NCBI GenBank assembly: GCA_964581105.1
Contig: CAZOMB010000013.1
Span: forward strand, 1-31,909
DNA length: 31,909 nt
Direction: 5' to 3'
Origin: UBA10161 sp964581105
GTDB lineage: Archaea; Micrarchaeota; Micrarchaeia; Anstonellales; Anstonellaceae
The position numbers and the translations under genes are program-made. Under the pieces are notes generated by a model that saw only the letters and a list, made by a program, of their open reading frames with translations, had not been told where the DNA came from and did not search any database. Each line of letters opens with the position of its first letter. Within the stretch, counting starts at the first letter, position 1. This document shows positions 7,663 through 15,326 of the stretch, piece after piece.

Positions 7663-7789
7663 GCCCCTGTAGCTCAGCGGTAGAGCGTCTGCATGGTAGG
7701 ACCTTTTTTGGGATGCCTAAAAACGTCCACGAAAAACTGAAGAGGTTCCACAAAGCAGAAGGTCGAGGGTTCGATTCCCTCCGGGGGCT
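7663..7789 (+). tRNA. tRNA-Thr(GGU) with a 55-nt intron
   Basis: The acceptor arm GCCCCTG pairs with CGGGGGC at 7782-7788 (one G-U pair), with U73 as discriminator. The D-stem is GCTC/GAGC, the anticodon stem TCTGC (7688-7692) pairs with GCAGA (7755-7759), and the T-arm is GAGGG-TTCGATT-CCCTC. Anticodon GGT lies at 7695-7697. G1-C72, C2-G71 and U73 agree with archaeal Thr identity. The intron is 7699-7753, after position 37. The bulge-helix-bulge is visible: bulges TAG (7697-7699) and AAA (7752-7754), cut after the second base, around a central helix ATGG/CCAC with one A-C mismatch, and an inner helix starting at GACCT/AGGTT. Mature length is 72 nt. CCA is not encoded. Confidence 0.93.
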
Positions 7790-7815
7790 TATAACTCCAT
7801 TCAAAAAGCGCAAGA

Positions 7816-8220
7816 CTACTTTATCCGCCTAGCAATCTCACCAGTGTTCAAAATCTGCACGGCTTTCTGGCATTTCAAATTCTTGTCATTTGACCAGATT
7901 GCCCCCCTGATTGCAAAGGCAACTGCAAAGTATATTACATCATCCTTGTCTGGAGACACGCCTCGCGCCCTTTTCATAAACCTTTCACACTCAGAAAATG
8001 GGACGACACTTATCTTTGACTTCAAAACAGCCATTACTTTCCAAAATTCAGCTTCGCTTCTGTGCGATTTTTGGAGTATCTCTTCACGGTGCTCTGCAAA
8101 CTCTTCAAACAGGTATTCAGGTGCATAAATCTCAAGGCTTTCCTCAAAAAACAGTCTTTGCGTAATACTGTCCTTTATCAGTGCGGAAAACAGTATGTTG
8201 GCGTCGACTACAACTTTCAC
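7816..8220 (-). CDS. PIN-domain ribonuclease toxin (VapC-like)
   Basis: PIN toxins are magnesium-dependent ribonucleases that cleave tRNA, rRNA or mRNA and are held inactive by a partner antitoxin. The product is about 134 aa. It has the first acidic motif VVVDANILFSAL (Asp6), a central Glu in YLFEEFAEH, the SPDKDDVIYFAVA acidic cluster and the C-terminal WSNDKNL. It belongs to the group with the DANILFSAL N-terminus. The frame opens with a GTG at 8227-8229, immediately after the antitoxin stop. The GTG at 8218-8220 is preferred, because AGGTGG then lies 5 nt upstream and gives MKVVVDAN. It is co-transcribed with the antitoxin and convergent with tRNA-Thr. Confidence 0.85.
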   Translation of the reverse strand: MKVVVDANILFSALIKDSITQRLFFEESLEIYAPEYLFEEFAEHREEILQKSHRSEAEFWKVMAVLKSKISVVPFSECERFMKRARGVSPDKDDVIYFAVAFAIRGAIWSNDKNLKCQKAVQILNTGEIARRIK

Positions 8221-8229
8221 GCAAGCCAC

Positions 8230-8454
8230 CTATTTCTTAGAAAGCCTTTTTGCAAGGTTTTGATTGACTTTTGCGCCAAGCCTGAGCGCGTCCTTTTCAG
8301 TTATATCGGAGTCAGATGTGAACTTTTCCAAAAACTCAAGCTCAGATATCTTCTTGGCAAACGCCTGCCTTGCTACCTCTGACCAGTTGACAAATCTAAA
8401 CTGGAGCATCTTCTCCCGTATTTCCTCGTTGACTGAAACTGAAACATTTGTCAT
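8230..8454 (-). CDS. VapB-like antitoxin, probably ribbon-helix-helix
   Basis: This 74-aa protein is the likely antitoxin of the downstream PIN ribonuclease. The N-terminal TNVSVSVNEEIREKMLQFRFVNWSEVARQAF fits a ribbon-helix-helix DNA-binding fold: a short strand, then two helices with the conserved NWSEVARQAF second helix. The basic C-terminal tail would wrap the toxin. Its stop codon TAG abuts the toxin frame, implying coupled translation. The ATG follows GGTGG at 8459-8463. A perfect 21-bp palindrome lies just upstream and is a candidate site for autorepression. Confidence 0.8.
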   Translation of the reverse strand: MTNVSVSVNEEIREKMLQFRFVNWSEVARQAFAKKISELEFLEKFTSDSDITEKDALRLGAKVNQNLAKRLSKK

Positions 8455-8467
8455 CTTACCACCTCTT

Positions 8468-8488
8468 AATATTATTATTAATAATATT
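8468..8488 (-). promoter_or_regulatory. Palindromic operator and TATA box of the vapBC-like pair
   Basis: AATATTATTA-T-TAATAATATT is a perfect 21-bp palindrome. On the minus strand a TATA-like TTATAAATA at about 8484-8492 overlaps its upstream arm, and the antitoxin ATG is 14 bp downstream. This is where an antitoxin dimer would block transcription. The extreme AT content makes a chance palindrome possible. Confidence 0.5.
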
Positions 8489-8508
8489 TATAATACATCC
8501 TATATATT

Positions 8509-8608
8509 NNNNNNNNNNNNNNNNNNNNNNNNNNNNNNNNNNNNNNNNNNNNNNNNNNNNNNNNNNNNNNNNNNNNNNNNNNNNNNNNNNNNNNNNNNNN
8601 NNNNNNNN
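8509..8608. other. Assembly gap of 100 N
   Basis: Exactly 100 unknown bases, a conventional scaffold spacer, so the true length is unknown. It removes the C-terminus of the PH-domain gene and the far upstream region of the toxin-antitoxin pair. Confidence 0.98.
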
Positions 8609-9117
8609 TTCTCTTTTTCCCTTCCTTGGCCTGGCTCTGCCTGGTGCCTTTTGCTTATCATGTTCAGGACATCATATACCTTTTTCTGGAGGCCCTCAGC
8701 GTCCTTTCGCAGCAAGCTGTCGCAAACTATTTCATAAGTGGCAGTGCCGCTGGTATTCACTTTCAGGGTTGCCAGATTGAAAATCTGCTCTGTAAGGCTT
8801 CTTGTGACAGATGAGTCAGTAATCATGTGTATTGCTGCCTTTTTCTTCTTGTGGTGCACTATCCCTGTTTCATAAATCAATTTATGCCCGTCAAAACGGA
8901 TTGAGGTTACTCTGCAGTGCAGTACTGCGTGTGCTCCTGCAAATGCAACAGTCATTATGAGGATAAAGATTGCAAAGATGCCTGCAGGCTCAAGCCATTC
9001 AACCCCTGAGAAATAAAGTGCAATTCCCACTACAAGGACCAGCAAAGAAAATGGCAAAAGCATAATGTAATGATTAATCAAAAATCCCCATACAACTGGT
9101 CTTATTGTCTTTTCCAT
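8609..9117 (-). CDS. PH-domain (bPH2/YdbT-like) membrane protein, C-terminus lost in gap
   Basis: The visible 169 residues have a cytoplasmic N-terminus, two membrane helices (about 12-36 in HYIMLLPFSLLVLVVGIALYF and 42-65 in AGIFAIFILIMTVAFAGAHAV) and then a bacterial-type PH domain: VTSIRFDGHKLIYETGIVHHKKKKAAIHMITDS. The 'RFDGHKLIYETGI' pattern is typical of membrane-flanked bPH2 proteins, whose function is largely unknown. The frame opens with a TTG at 9132, but the ATG at 9117 follows AAGGGAT and is preferred. It lies 11 nt after the beta-CASP RNase gene and is probably in its transcript. The 3' end is in the gap. Confidence 0.75.
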
Positions 9118-9128
9118 TTCAATCCCTT

Positions 9129-10367
9129 TCAAATTTTCACTGTTTCTCCCAGCTTTGGGGCATAAGCATCAAACCCTTCCAATTTGAGCTCTTCTGCAAA
9201 TTCAGGGCATTTGTCCCCATGCACGCAAAATATCTTTTCAGGGCAAAGCCTTGCAGCAAAATCAAACATCTCTTTTCTTCCTGCATGAGCTGAAAAGTCA
9301 AGGTAAGAGTAATCAGCCTTTGGCCTTATTTTTATGCCGTCATACTCAACATAGCCATTGTTAAGAAGATTGTACCCATTGGTATTTTCAACGCAATAGC
9401 CAGTGAAAATTGCCCTTGACTCTGGCCCAAGCCTCAAAAGGTAGCCAAGAGCAGGGCCTCCTTGCAGCATGCCTGCAGTTGCTATTATTACGCACCTTTT
9501 TTTTGCAAGCTTTTCCCTGTACCTCCTGTGCGTGACAGGCTTGCATGTTTTCATGTCCCTCCTGAACTGCTTAAAGTCCTTTATGTATTTTGAGTAATGG
9601 GAAAGCGTTTCAGAAACCCTCCAGCCCATGCCATCAACCCATATTTCAACATCCTTGTCAATTGACCGGACAATCCTCATCAGTTCCTGTGTCCTTCCTA
9701 TTGCAAATGCAGGCAAAAGAACAGTGCCTCCTCCTTCAAGAGTGCCTTGAATCTGCCTTTTGAGCTCAATTTCAAGGTCTTTTCTTTTCGGGTGGTCAGT
9801 ATCAGAATAGGTTGATTCTGTTATCAGTGCTTTTGGCCCTTTTGGAGGGGGGTCAGTGGCAAAAGTGGTTTTGGTTGCCTCACCCTTGAAATCCCCTGTA
9901 TATACTATTCTCCCCTCTTTTGTATCAATATCGCACATCCCAGCCCCTGCTATATGGCCTGCATTGTAAAAAGTAAAAGTGCTGTTATTAAGCTCATACT
10001 TTTTCTTGTATGAAAGCAGAGTGGTGTTTTTCACCATTTTTTTCACATGCGCTCTGTGGTAAGGGAATTCGCCTCTTTTTGCCATTATTTTCAGCGAGTC
10101 ATCAACTATTATCTGCGTAAGCGCCAAAGTTGGCGGAGTGCAGAGCAGTTCAGGCGATTTATGCTTGTAAAGCGCAGGAAGATAGCCTGAATGGTCAAGG
10201 TGGGCGTGCGTTACAGCAACATAATCTGCATTTGCAGGCGGCTGCATTGGGTAGGCTGAGTCAGAGTGGATTTTAACACCGCAATCCATCATTATATTGT
10301 CCTGCGAAGACAAAAGAATGCAGCTTCTTCCAACCTCTTGGGCTGAGCCTAAAAATGTCAATTCCAT
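9129..10367 (-). CDS. Beta-CASP metallo-beta-lactamase RNase (aCPSF2-like)
   Basis: This belongs to the CPSF73-related ribonucleases, zinc enzymes that act as endo- or 5'-to-3' exoribonucleases. The 412-aa protein has motif 2 THAHLDHSG (His54, His56, Asp58, His59), motif 3 AGHIAGAGM, motif 4 VYTGDFKGEATKT, and the beta-CASP motifs: A in ITESTYSD, B with AHAGRKEM, and C with FCVHGD. No N-terminal KH domains are present. That fits archaeal aCPSF2 better than the KH-bearing termination factor aCPSF1. The ATG at 10367 has almost no leader: a TATA box TTTATAGG on the minus strand at 10390-10397 is 23-30 bp upstream. Confidence 0.9.
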   Translation of the reverse strand: MELTFLGSAQEVGRSCILLSSQDNIMMDCGVKIHSDSAYPMQPPANADYVAVTHAHLDHSGYLPALYKHKSPELLCTPPTLALTQIIVDDSLKIMAKRGEFPYHRAHVKKMVKNTTLLSYKKKYELNNSTFTFYNAGHIAGAGMCDIDTKEGRIVYTGDFKGEATKTTFATDPPPKGPKALITESTYSDTDHPKRKDLEIELKRQIQGTLEGGGTVLLPAFAIGRTQELMRIVRSIDKDVEIWVDGMGWRVSETLSHYSKYIKDFKQFRRDMKTCKPVTHRRYREKLAKKRCVIIATAGMLQGGPALGYLLRLGPESRAIFTGYCVENTNGYNLLNNGYVEYDGIKIRPKADYSYLDFSAHAGRKEMFDFAARLCPEKIFCVHGDKCPEFAEELKLEGFDAYAPKLGETVKI

Positions 10368-10376
10368 GAGTTAGCT

Positions 10377-10397
10377 ATTAAAAGTTAAGCCTATAAA
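10377..10397. promoter_or_regulatory. Overlapping divergent leaderless promoters
   Basis: A plus-strand TATA-like ATTAAAAG (10377-10384) lies about 26 bp before the ATG at 10406. A minus-strand TTTATAGG (10390-10397) lies 23-30 bp before the ATG at 10367. Both promoters fit in the 38 bp between the two start codons. Confidence 0.6.
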
Positions 10398-10405
10398 CCC
10401 ATTTG

Positions 10406-11143
10406 ATGAACGAGCTTACTTTTCTTGATCTGGTCATCCTCAAAAAGATTGATGATGAATCGTCTGTTGAAAAGTTCGGCAGCATAATCAATACCTCTTT
10501 TTTTGAAACAGCAAATCTTCTTGGCACAGTGAAAATAAAGGGCTACATAAACATTGAGTCATCAGTAGGGGGCATAAGCAAAGTAACATTGACTGACGCA
10601 GGAAAAAGCCTTCTTGCAGTTGCCCAAAAAAAAGCATCTGACCCAAGTGATCCTCTGGACGATGCAATACTCCAGGCTTTGGCAGGAGGCACAAAAGAGC
10701 TTGGGACAATGCAAGGCTCTCTGAACATCAGGAGCGCTGACTTGGCATATCACCTTGAAAAGCTTGTTTCCCAGGGCTTTATTGATTATACAGTGAAATC
10801 AGCAAAAGTCTCATTCATGCTCACTGAAAAAGGGTTTAATGAAACAGGAGGCATAAAAGTACAGGAAAAGCCCAAAGAGCCTGAAAAACAAGGGGAAAAA
10901 GAGGATGTTTCGCAAATATTGAGCGATGCGCATGACGAGCAGGAGCAAGAAGAGGTGCCTGAGGAGCAAAGGCTTGGCAGGGAGCTGACCCCTGAGGAGA
11001 AAAAAAGGCTCTTAAAGGAAAAAAGGTTTGCCTCGAAAATGGAGCACTATGTAAAAAAATACGGAGTTGCAGTGCTTGTCATCCTGTGCATCCTTGCAAT
11101 AATCACCTTTGTTTCCTTGCTTTCTGCGCTAAACATCATATAG
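10406..11143 (+). CDS. Tail-anchored winged-helix protein
   Basis: I do not recognise a named family. The 245-aa product appears to contain two winged-helix-like units, one at about 1-75 (LDLVILKKIDDESSVEKFG to VTLTDAGKSLL) and one at about 85-150 (DDAILQALAGGTKELGTMQG to FMLTEKGF). The 'LTxAGK' and 'LTEKGF' ends are typical of the wing of archaeal HTH proteins. A charged linker follows (about 155-220), then a single C-terminal membrane helix, YGVAVLVILCILAIITFVSLLSA. The frame opens at TTG 10403; the ATG at 10406 is preferred and looks leaderless. A membrane-anchored regulator or a signalling protein is possible. Confidence 0.75.
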   Translation: MNELTFLDLVILKKIDDESSVEKFGSIINTSFFETANLLGTVKIKGYINIESSVGGISKVTLTDAGKSLLAVAQKKASDPSDPLDDAILQALAGGTKELGTMQGSLNIRSADLAYHLEKLVSQGFIDYTVKSAKVSFMLTEKGFNETGGIKVQEKPKEPEKQGEKEDVSQILSDAHDEQEQEEVPEEQRLGRELTPEEKKRLLKEKRFASKMEHYVKKYGVAVLVILCILAIITFVSLLSALNII

Positions 11144-11152
11144 GGGATTTGG

Positions 11153-11764
11153 TTGGATTTTAAGCTCCTTTCAAAGTACAGAATCAGGTACCCTAAATCA
11201 GAATTTGCAAACTCTCCAAAAAAGGCTGCTTTGGCTGCCTTGAAATTAGGCTTTCCAGTAGCAATGAAAATAGCCTCAAAAAATGTTCTGCACAAGACTG
11301 ACAAGGGCGGCGTGATTTTGGATATTAAAAGCAGGCAAGATGTGCAGAATGCATACAAAAGGCTCATGAAATCATTCCCAAAAAAAGAAAGCAAAGTTCT
11401 TGTCCAGAAAATGGCAGGAAAAGGGGCAGTTGAGCTTATAATAGGCGGAAAAAAAGACCCGCACTTTGGGCAGATGATAATGCTTGGCATGGGGGGCATA
11501 TTTGTCGAAGTATTCAAGGATGTGACCTTCAGAGTCTGCCCTATAGATGAAAGAGACGCAATGGAAATGATATCAGAGCTAAAAGTATACCCAATACTTG
11601 CCGGTGCCAGGGGGAGAAAGCCAGTGAATAGAAAGGAGCTCGTTTCAACCCTCCTGAAAGTTTCCAAGCTTTTGCAAAAGGAGGACCCAAAAGAGTTTGA
11701 CTTAAACCCATTGATGGCAGATGAAAAGGGATGCATTGCAGTTGACATGAGGATACTAAGATAG
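11153..11764 (+). CDS. acdB: ADP-forming acyl/acetyl-CoA synthetase, beta subunit
   Basis: The beta subunit is the ATP-grasp part of the enzyme that converts acetyl-CoA (or other acyl-CoA), ADP and phosphate into the acid, CoA and ATP. This is the main substrate-level ATP step in many fermentative archaea. The 203-aa sequence has the ATP-grasp signature FPVAMKIASKNVLHKTDKGGVILDI and the metal/phosphate loop LGMGGIFVEVFKDVTFRVCP, and ends with FDLNPLMADEKG. The start is a TTG at 11153, just after the winged-helix gene. It is somewhat shorter than typical beta subunits (about 230 aa) at the N-terminus. The alpha subunit follows 8 nt downstream. Confidence 0.9.
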   Translation: MDFKLLSKYRIRYPKSEFANSPKKAALAALKLGFPVAMKIASKNVLHKTDKGGVILDIKSRQDVQNAYKRLMKSFPKKESKVLVQKMAGKGAVELIIGGKKDPHFGQMIMLGMGGIFVEVFKDVTFRVCPIDERDAMEMISELKVYPILAGARGRKPVNRKELVSTLLKVSKLLQKEDPKEFDLNPLMADEKGCIAVDMRILR

Positions 11765-11772
11765 GTGCGACT

Positions 11773-13197
11773 ATGGAAAAAAAGCTTTCAAAAAAGGTGA
11801 AAAACCTTGACGCAGTATTCAACCCGTCATCAATAGCAGTAATAGGCGCAAGCAGGGAGCCTAATAAAATCGGGCATGTGATAGTGAAGAACTTTGTTGA
11901 CGGGGGATTTGCAGGGAAAATATACCCGGTAAACCCAAATGCAGAGCAAATACTTGGCCTTTCATCATACAGGAATGTGCTTGAAATAAAGGAAAAAGTT
12001 GACTCAGCAATAATTGCAGTGCCTGCCCCAGCTGTTGAATCTGTGCTTGAGCAGTGCGGAAAAAAAGGAATAAAGGGAGTAGTTCTGATAACAGGCGGCT
12101 TTTCAGAAGTTGGCAATTGCAAAGGGGAGAAAAGGCTGGCGCAAATAGCAAACAAGTATGACATGGCGCTTATTGGGCCAAACTGCATGGGAGTAATAAC
12201 CCCTGGCTCAAGGGTTGACTCTGTTTTCCTGCCAATCTACAAATTAGGAAGGCCAAGAGTTGGCGGAATCTCATTCATTTCCCAGTCAGGGGCAATAGGC
12301 GGCTGCATAGTTGATCTGGCGTCCCGCGCAGGAATAGGCATGAGCAAGTTTGTTTCATATGGCAATGCAGCTGTTGTTGACGAATGCGACCTTTTGCAAT
12401 ACCTTGCTTCAGACAAAGGAACAGAAATAATTGTGGTTTACCTTGAAGGGGTAAAAGACGGGAGAAAGCTGCTTTCAACTGCAAAAGAAATAACAAAGCA
12501 AAAGCCGGTTGTGATTCTCAAGGCAGGCAAAAGCTCATCAGGTGCACAGGCAGCGCTTTCGCACACAGGCTCATTGGCTGGCTCTGCAGAAGCATACAGC
12601 GCAGCATTCAAGCAGGCAAAAGTCATTGAGGCAAATACATTGGGCCAGCTTTTTGACTTTGCAAAAATATTTGACCAGCCGCTTCCAAAGGGGAAAAGGA
12701 TAGGCATAATCACAAATGGCGGCGGAATGGGCGTGCTTGCAACAGACTCAATTGAGGAAAAAGGACTTTGCCTTTCAAAATTCTCTGAAAAGACAAGGAA
12801 AATGCTTAGGGCTTCCCTTCCATCTTATGCGAACATAAGAAACCCGCTTGACATAATCGGGGATGCTGACTCGCACAGGTATGAGGTTGCTCTCAATGCA
12901 TTGATGAAAGATGAAAAAGTCGACATAATTCTCCTGATAATCCTTTTCCAGACAGCAGCAATAGACAGCTCAGTTGTAAACATAGCAATAAGGGCTTCAG
13001 ACCAGGGAAAAAAGCCAATAATAGCTGTTTGCACTGGAGGGGAGTACACTGAAATGCACAAAAGGATACTTGAAAGCTATGGAGTGCCAACTTACCAGTC
13101 CCCCTCAGCTGCAGTCAGGGCAATCTCAAGGTTTATTGCTTACTCTTCGCACTACTCCAAATACCATAAGCAAGCCCAGGTAACAAGCAAAAAGTGA
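11773..13197 (+). CDS. acdA: ADP-forming acyl/acetyl-CoA synthetase, alpha subunit
   Basis: The alpha subunit binds CoA and carries the phospho-histidine of the reaction. The 474-aa protein has an N-terminal CoA-binding domain (VFNPSSIAVIGASREPNKIGHVI), a succinyl-CoA-ligase-like domain with SQSGAIGG, the active-site segment LSHTGSLAGSAEAY with His264, and a third domain starting at GKRIGIITNGGGMGVLATD. The ATG at 11773 follows AGGTGCGA. Together with the beta subunit this is a complete split AcdAB. The protein is separate from the ATP-grasp domain here, whereas in many species the two are fused. It indicates energy gain from acyl-CoA breakdown. Confidence 0.93.
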   Translation: MEKKLSKKVKNLDAVFNPSSIAVIGASREPNKIGHVIVKNFVDGGFAGKIYPVNPNAEQILGLSSYRNVLEIKEKVDSAIIAVPAPAVESVLEQCGKKGIKGVVLITGGFSEVGNCKGEKRLAQIANKYDMALIGPNCMGVITPGSRVDSVFLPIYKLGRPRVGGISFISQSGAIGGCIVDLASRAGIGMSKFVSYGNAAVVDECDLLQYLASDKGTEIIVVYLEGVKDGRKLLSTAKEITKQKPVVILKAGKSSSGAQAALSHTGSLAGSAEAYSAAFKQAKVIEANTLGQLFDFAKIFDQPLPKGKRIGIITNGGGMGVLATDSIEEKGLCLSKFSEKTRKMLRASLPSYANIRNPLDIIGDADSHRYEVALNALMKDEKVDIILLIILFQTAAIDSSVVNIAIRASDQGKKPIIAVCTGGEYTEMHKRILESYGVPTYQSPSAAVRAISRFIAYSSHYSKYHKQAQVTSKK

Positions 13198-13890
13198 CTA
13201 TTTCCTCTGCTTTTTCCGTTTCCTTTTTTTCTTCTGCAGCCTTTTTGTTTTCCTGTACTCAAAAAGAGAGTATATCACTAAGCCTATTACAACAATAGTG
13301 ATTGGCAGCAGCACTATCCACAGCTTAAAGTCGCTTGGCGAAACAAGGGCGAGCAAGGTCAATGCTCCGCATATCCAGAAAAGCTTTCCTGCAAGCTTAT
13401 TTGTCTTGTCCCATACCTTTTCATTTGCAAGTGTCCAGGGAGTCCTTATTCCTATGAAAAAATTCCTCTTTGTAAAGTTCAGCATGTAACCAACATAGAA
13501 AAACAAAAGCGCAACTGCAGGAACTATTATTGTTACTGGGTCAAAGCTTTTCCAATACCCCAAATTCGGTATAAGGGCGCCAACATAAATCACTCCCATC
13601 ATAAATACAACTATTACCTTAAAGCCCCAAAACTGCTGTGAAAAAAGCCCAATATTTTTCTTGTAAACCGCTATTTTTGGTATTAGCAGAAGGCCAGCAT
13701 AAAGCACAAGGGTCAGGACTGGGATTAAATAAATGCCAACCTGCTTGTCCATCCACCCGTCAGCCTCCCCCTTGAAATTCCAGTGGGTTATTATCTGTCC
13801 CTTTTCATTTGTTTTTACCAATGGCTCTGCATAAAAGGCGATTATGAAAATAAGCGCAATTATTGCAAGAGGAAGAAACTCCCTGTTCAC
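13198..13890 (-). CDS. SdpI/DUF1648-family membrane protein
   Basis: This is a multi-pass membrane protein of about 230 aa. After the first membrane helix (EFLPLAIIALIFIIAFYA) comes a DUF1648-like segment (IITHWNFKGEADGWMDK), then further helices, and an SdpI-like C-terminal part with YVGYMLNFTKRNFFIGIRTPWTLANEKVWDKTNKLAGKLFW. The family is named for the Bacillus immunity protein SdpI, but most archaeal members have no known role. The C-terminus is very basic (RLQKKKRKRKKQRK). A GTG at 13888-13890 is chosen because GGTGAG lies 3 nt upstream; the frame is open from 13932. A minus-strand TATA-like ATTTATAAT is at about 13921-13929. Confidence 0.82.
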   Translation of the reverse strand: MNREFLPLAIIALIFIIAFYAEPLVKTNEKGQIITHWNFKGEADGWMDKQVGIYLIPVLTLVLYAGLLLIPKIAVYKKNIGLFSQQFWGFKVIVVFMMGVIYVGALIPNLGYWKSFDPVTIIVPAVALLFFYVGYMLNFTKRNFFIGIRTPWTLANEKVWDKTNKLAGKLFWICGALTLLALVSPSDFKLWIVLLPITIVVIGLVIYSLFEYRKTKRLQKKKRKRKKQRK

Positions 13891-13947
13891 ATACTCACCG
13901 GCGTTCTGTCGCAGACAATTATTATAAATCACCCGCTTTGCAGCGCC

Positions 13948-13955
13948 TATAAATA
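13948..13955 (+). promoter_or_regulatory. TATA box of the DedA-like gene
   Basis: TATAAATA, 22-29 bp before the ATG at 13977, implies a leaderless transcript. It is the clearest TATA box in the window. Confidence 0.65.
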
Positions 13956-13976
13956 TCTTGTTGCGGACTCATAAGC

Positions 13977-14519
13977 ATGGCCAGCAGCGAAAAAAAGCCC
14001 CTCTTCAGCTGCAAAAATGCCCTTTCACTTCTTGCTGCAATCGCAATCACAGCAGCAGCACTCATTCTCTTTTCAAAAGTTGAAGTTTTGCAGCAGTTTG
14101 GCTATATCGGCGTATTCGCAATTTCCCTTATTTCTTCAGCAACAGTATTCATCCCATTGCCAGGCTTTGCAGTGGCATTTGCAATGGGCGCAGTCCTAAA
14201 CCCTGTTTTGGTTGGCATAGCAGCAGGGTTAGGCTCAGGAATAGGGGAGCTTTCCGGCTATTTGGCAGGCTTTGCTGGCCACAGCGCTGTTGCAAGGACA
14301 AAGCTTTTCAAAATGCATAAGGAGCAAATAGGCAAAAAAGGCCCATTGGCAATTTTTTTGCTTGCCTTTTTCCCAAACCCGGTATTTGATGTTGCAGGTG
14401 TTGCAGCAGGAACAATAAAAATGCCAGTATTGACTTTCCTGTCAGCAGCAGTGGCAGGAAAAATACTGCGCTACATAATAGTTGCCCAGGCAGGCGGGTT
14501 TGCAGTAAGCCTGTTTTAG
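13977..14519 (+). CDS. DedA/VTT-domain membrane protein
   Basis: This 180-aa protein belongs to the DedA/VTT (SNARE-associated) family, members of which act as lipid scramblases or transporters. After a first membrane helix (ALSLLAAIAITAAALILF) come the conserved segments SATVFIPLPGFAVAFAMGAVLNPVLVGIAAGLGSGIGELSGYLAG and KKGPLAIFLLAFFPNPVFDVAGVAAGTIKMP. The F-x-P-x-P re-entrant loop and GxGxxxGE are typical of the domain. It appears leaderless. The gene is divergent from the SdpI-like gene; no functional link is evident. Confidence 0.87.
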   Translation: MASSEKKPLFSCKNALSLLAAIAITAAALILFSKVEVLQQFGYIGVFAISLISSATVFIPLPGFAVAFAMGAVLNPVLVGIAAGLGSGIGELSGYLAGFAGHSAVARTKLFKMHKEQIGKKGPLAIFLLAFFPNPVFDVAGVAAGTIKMPVLTFLSAAVAGKILRYIIVAQAGGFAVSLF

Positions 14520-14524
14520 GAAAT

Positions 14525-14533
14525 CTTAATATC
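14525..14533 (+). promoter_or_regulatory. TATA-like element of the Cys/Tyr-rich pair
   Basis: CTTAATATC is centred 26 bp before the ATG at 14555, so the transcript is probably leaderless. It would drive both tandem paralogues. Confidence 0.5.
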
Positions 14534-14554
14534 TTGATGCATCCTAATTGAGGC

Positions 14555-15325
14555 ATGGCAGTTTCCCAGACATATAATGAGCTTAACAGGCGCTGGAAAG
14601 CAACCTGCAGGGTCCTTGTAAGAAAAGAAGTAGGAGAGCTTAATGAGTTTGAAAAATACCTGTCAAGGCATGCTGACCCGATTTTTGAGAAAAAATCATT
14701 CATTTCAAATAAGCCAACCTATGTTTCCCTTCCAAACTTCTGCAAAAAAGCAAAATTCATCAGCAATGATGAGTCAGAGCAATATTCAAAATCACTCTCA
14801 AGAATAAAGCTTGGCATAAATGACATCAAGGACATTGACTCAATCCTCGGGGCAATAGGTGGGAAAATTGCATACAGCGGAAGCCTCATAACAGGGAACA
14901 GCAAATTTGTGGAAAAATCAAACAGCTGTGTTGACTCAACCTATGTGTATTGCTCTTCTGACTACTATGGCGCAACATATATAGCATACTCAAGCACAGG
15001 CAGGTTTGACGAGTATGTATTTGGCTGCAACTGGACTGGCGAGTCAAAATTCCTAATTTCTTCACATGACACATACAAGCTGACCCGCTGCCTTGAAACT
15101 CTTAGGACTTTCACCTCATCAGACTGCTATTACACTGCCAACTTGGAGGACTGCGAAGACTGCATGTTTTCTTTCAACCAAAGGAATAAGCGCAACCTTA
15201 TTGGCAACCTTTGCTTGCCAAAGCACGAGTATTCATCGCTTAAGAAAAAGCTGCTCTTAGAAATGGCTGAAACTCTTAAGAGCAAAAAATCCCTACCTTC
15301 AATAATCAAAATAATAAGTGATTAG
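14555..15325 (+). CDS. Cys/Tyr-rich protein of unknown function, paralogue 1
   Basis: I do not recognise a characterised family. The 256-aa protein has a helical, charged N-terminal half (1-100) and a second half made of short repeats rich in Cys, Ser, Tyr and Asp: SCVDSTYVYCSSDYYGATYIAYSS, then SSDCYYTANLEDCEDCMFSFNQRNKRNLIGN. The repeats suggest a beta-helix-like or metal-binding domain. The last motif also occurs in the next gene (CSDCYFCHNCENLRECMFCFN). No signal peptide or membrane segment is seen, so a cytoplasmic location is likely. Similar Cys-rich motifs with a closing FxxRNK are familiar to me from uncultured DPANN and CPR genomes, but with no known function. Confidence 0.75.
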   Translation: MAVSQTYNELNRRWKATCRVLVRKEVGELNEFEKYLSRHADPIFEKKSFISNKPTYVSLPNFCKKAKFISNDESEQYSKSLSRIKLGINDIKDIDSILGAIGGKIAYSGSLITGNSKFVEKSNSCVDSTYVYCSSDYYGATYIAYSSTGRFDEYVFGCNWTGESKFLISSHDTYKLTRCLETLRTFTSSDCYYTANLEDCEDCMFSFNQRNKRNLIGNLCLPKHEYSSLKKKLLLEMAETLKSKKSLPSIIKIISD

Positions 15326-15326
15326 C

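Noticed and set aside
8230..8737. Reading frames running across the N gap near 8.5 kb on the plus strand
   Set aside because: They depend on N bases and overlap genes on the minus strand.
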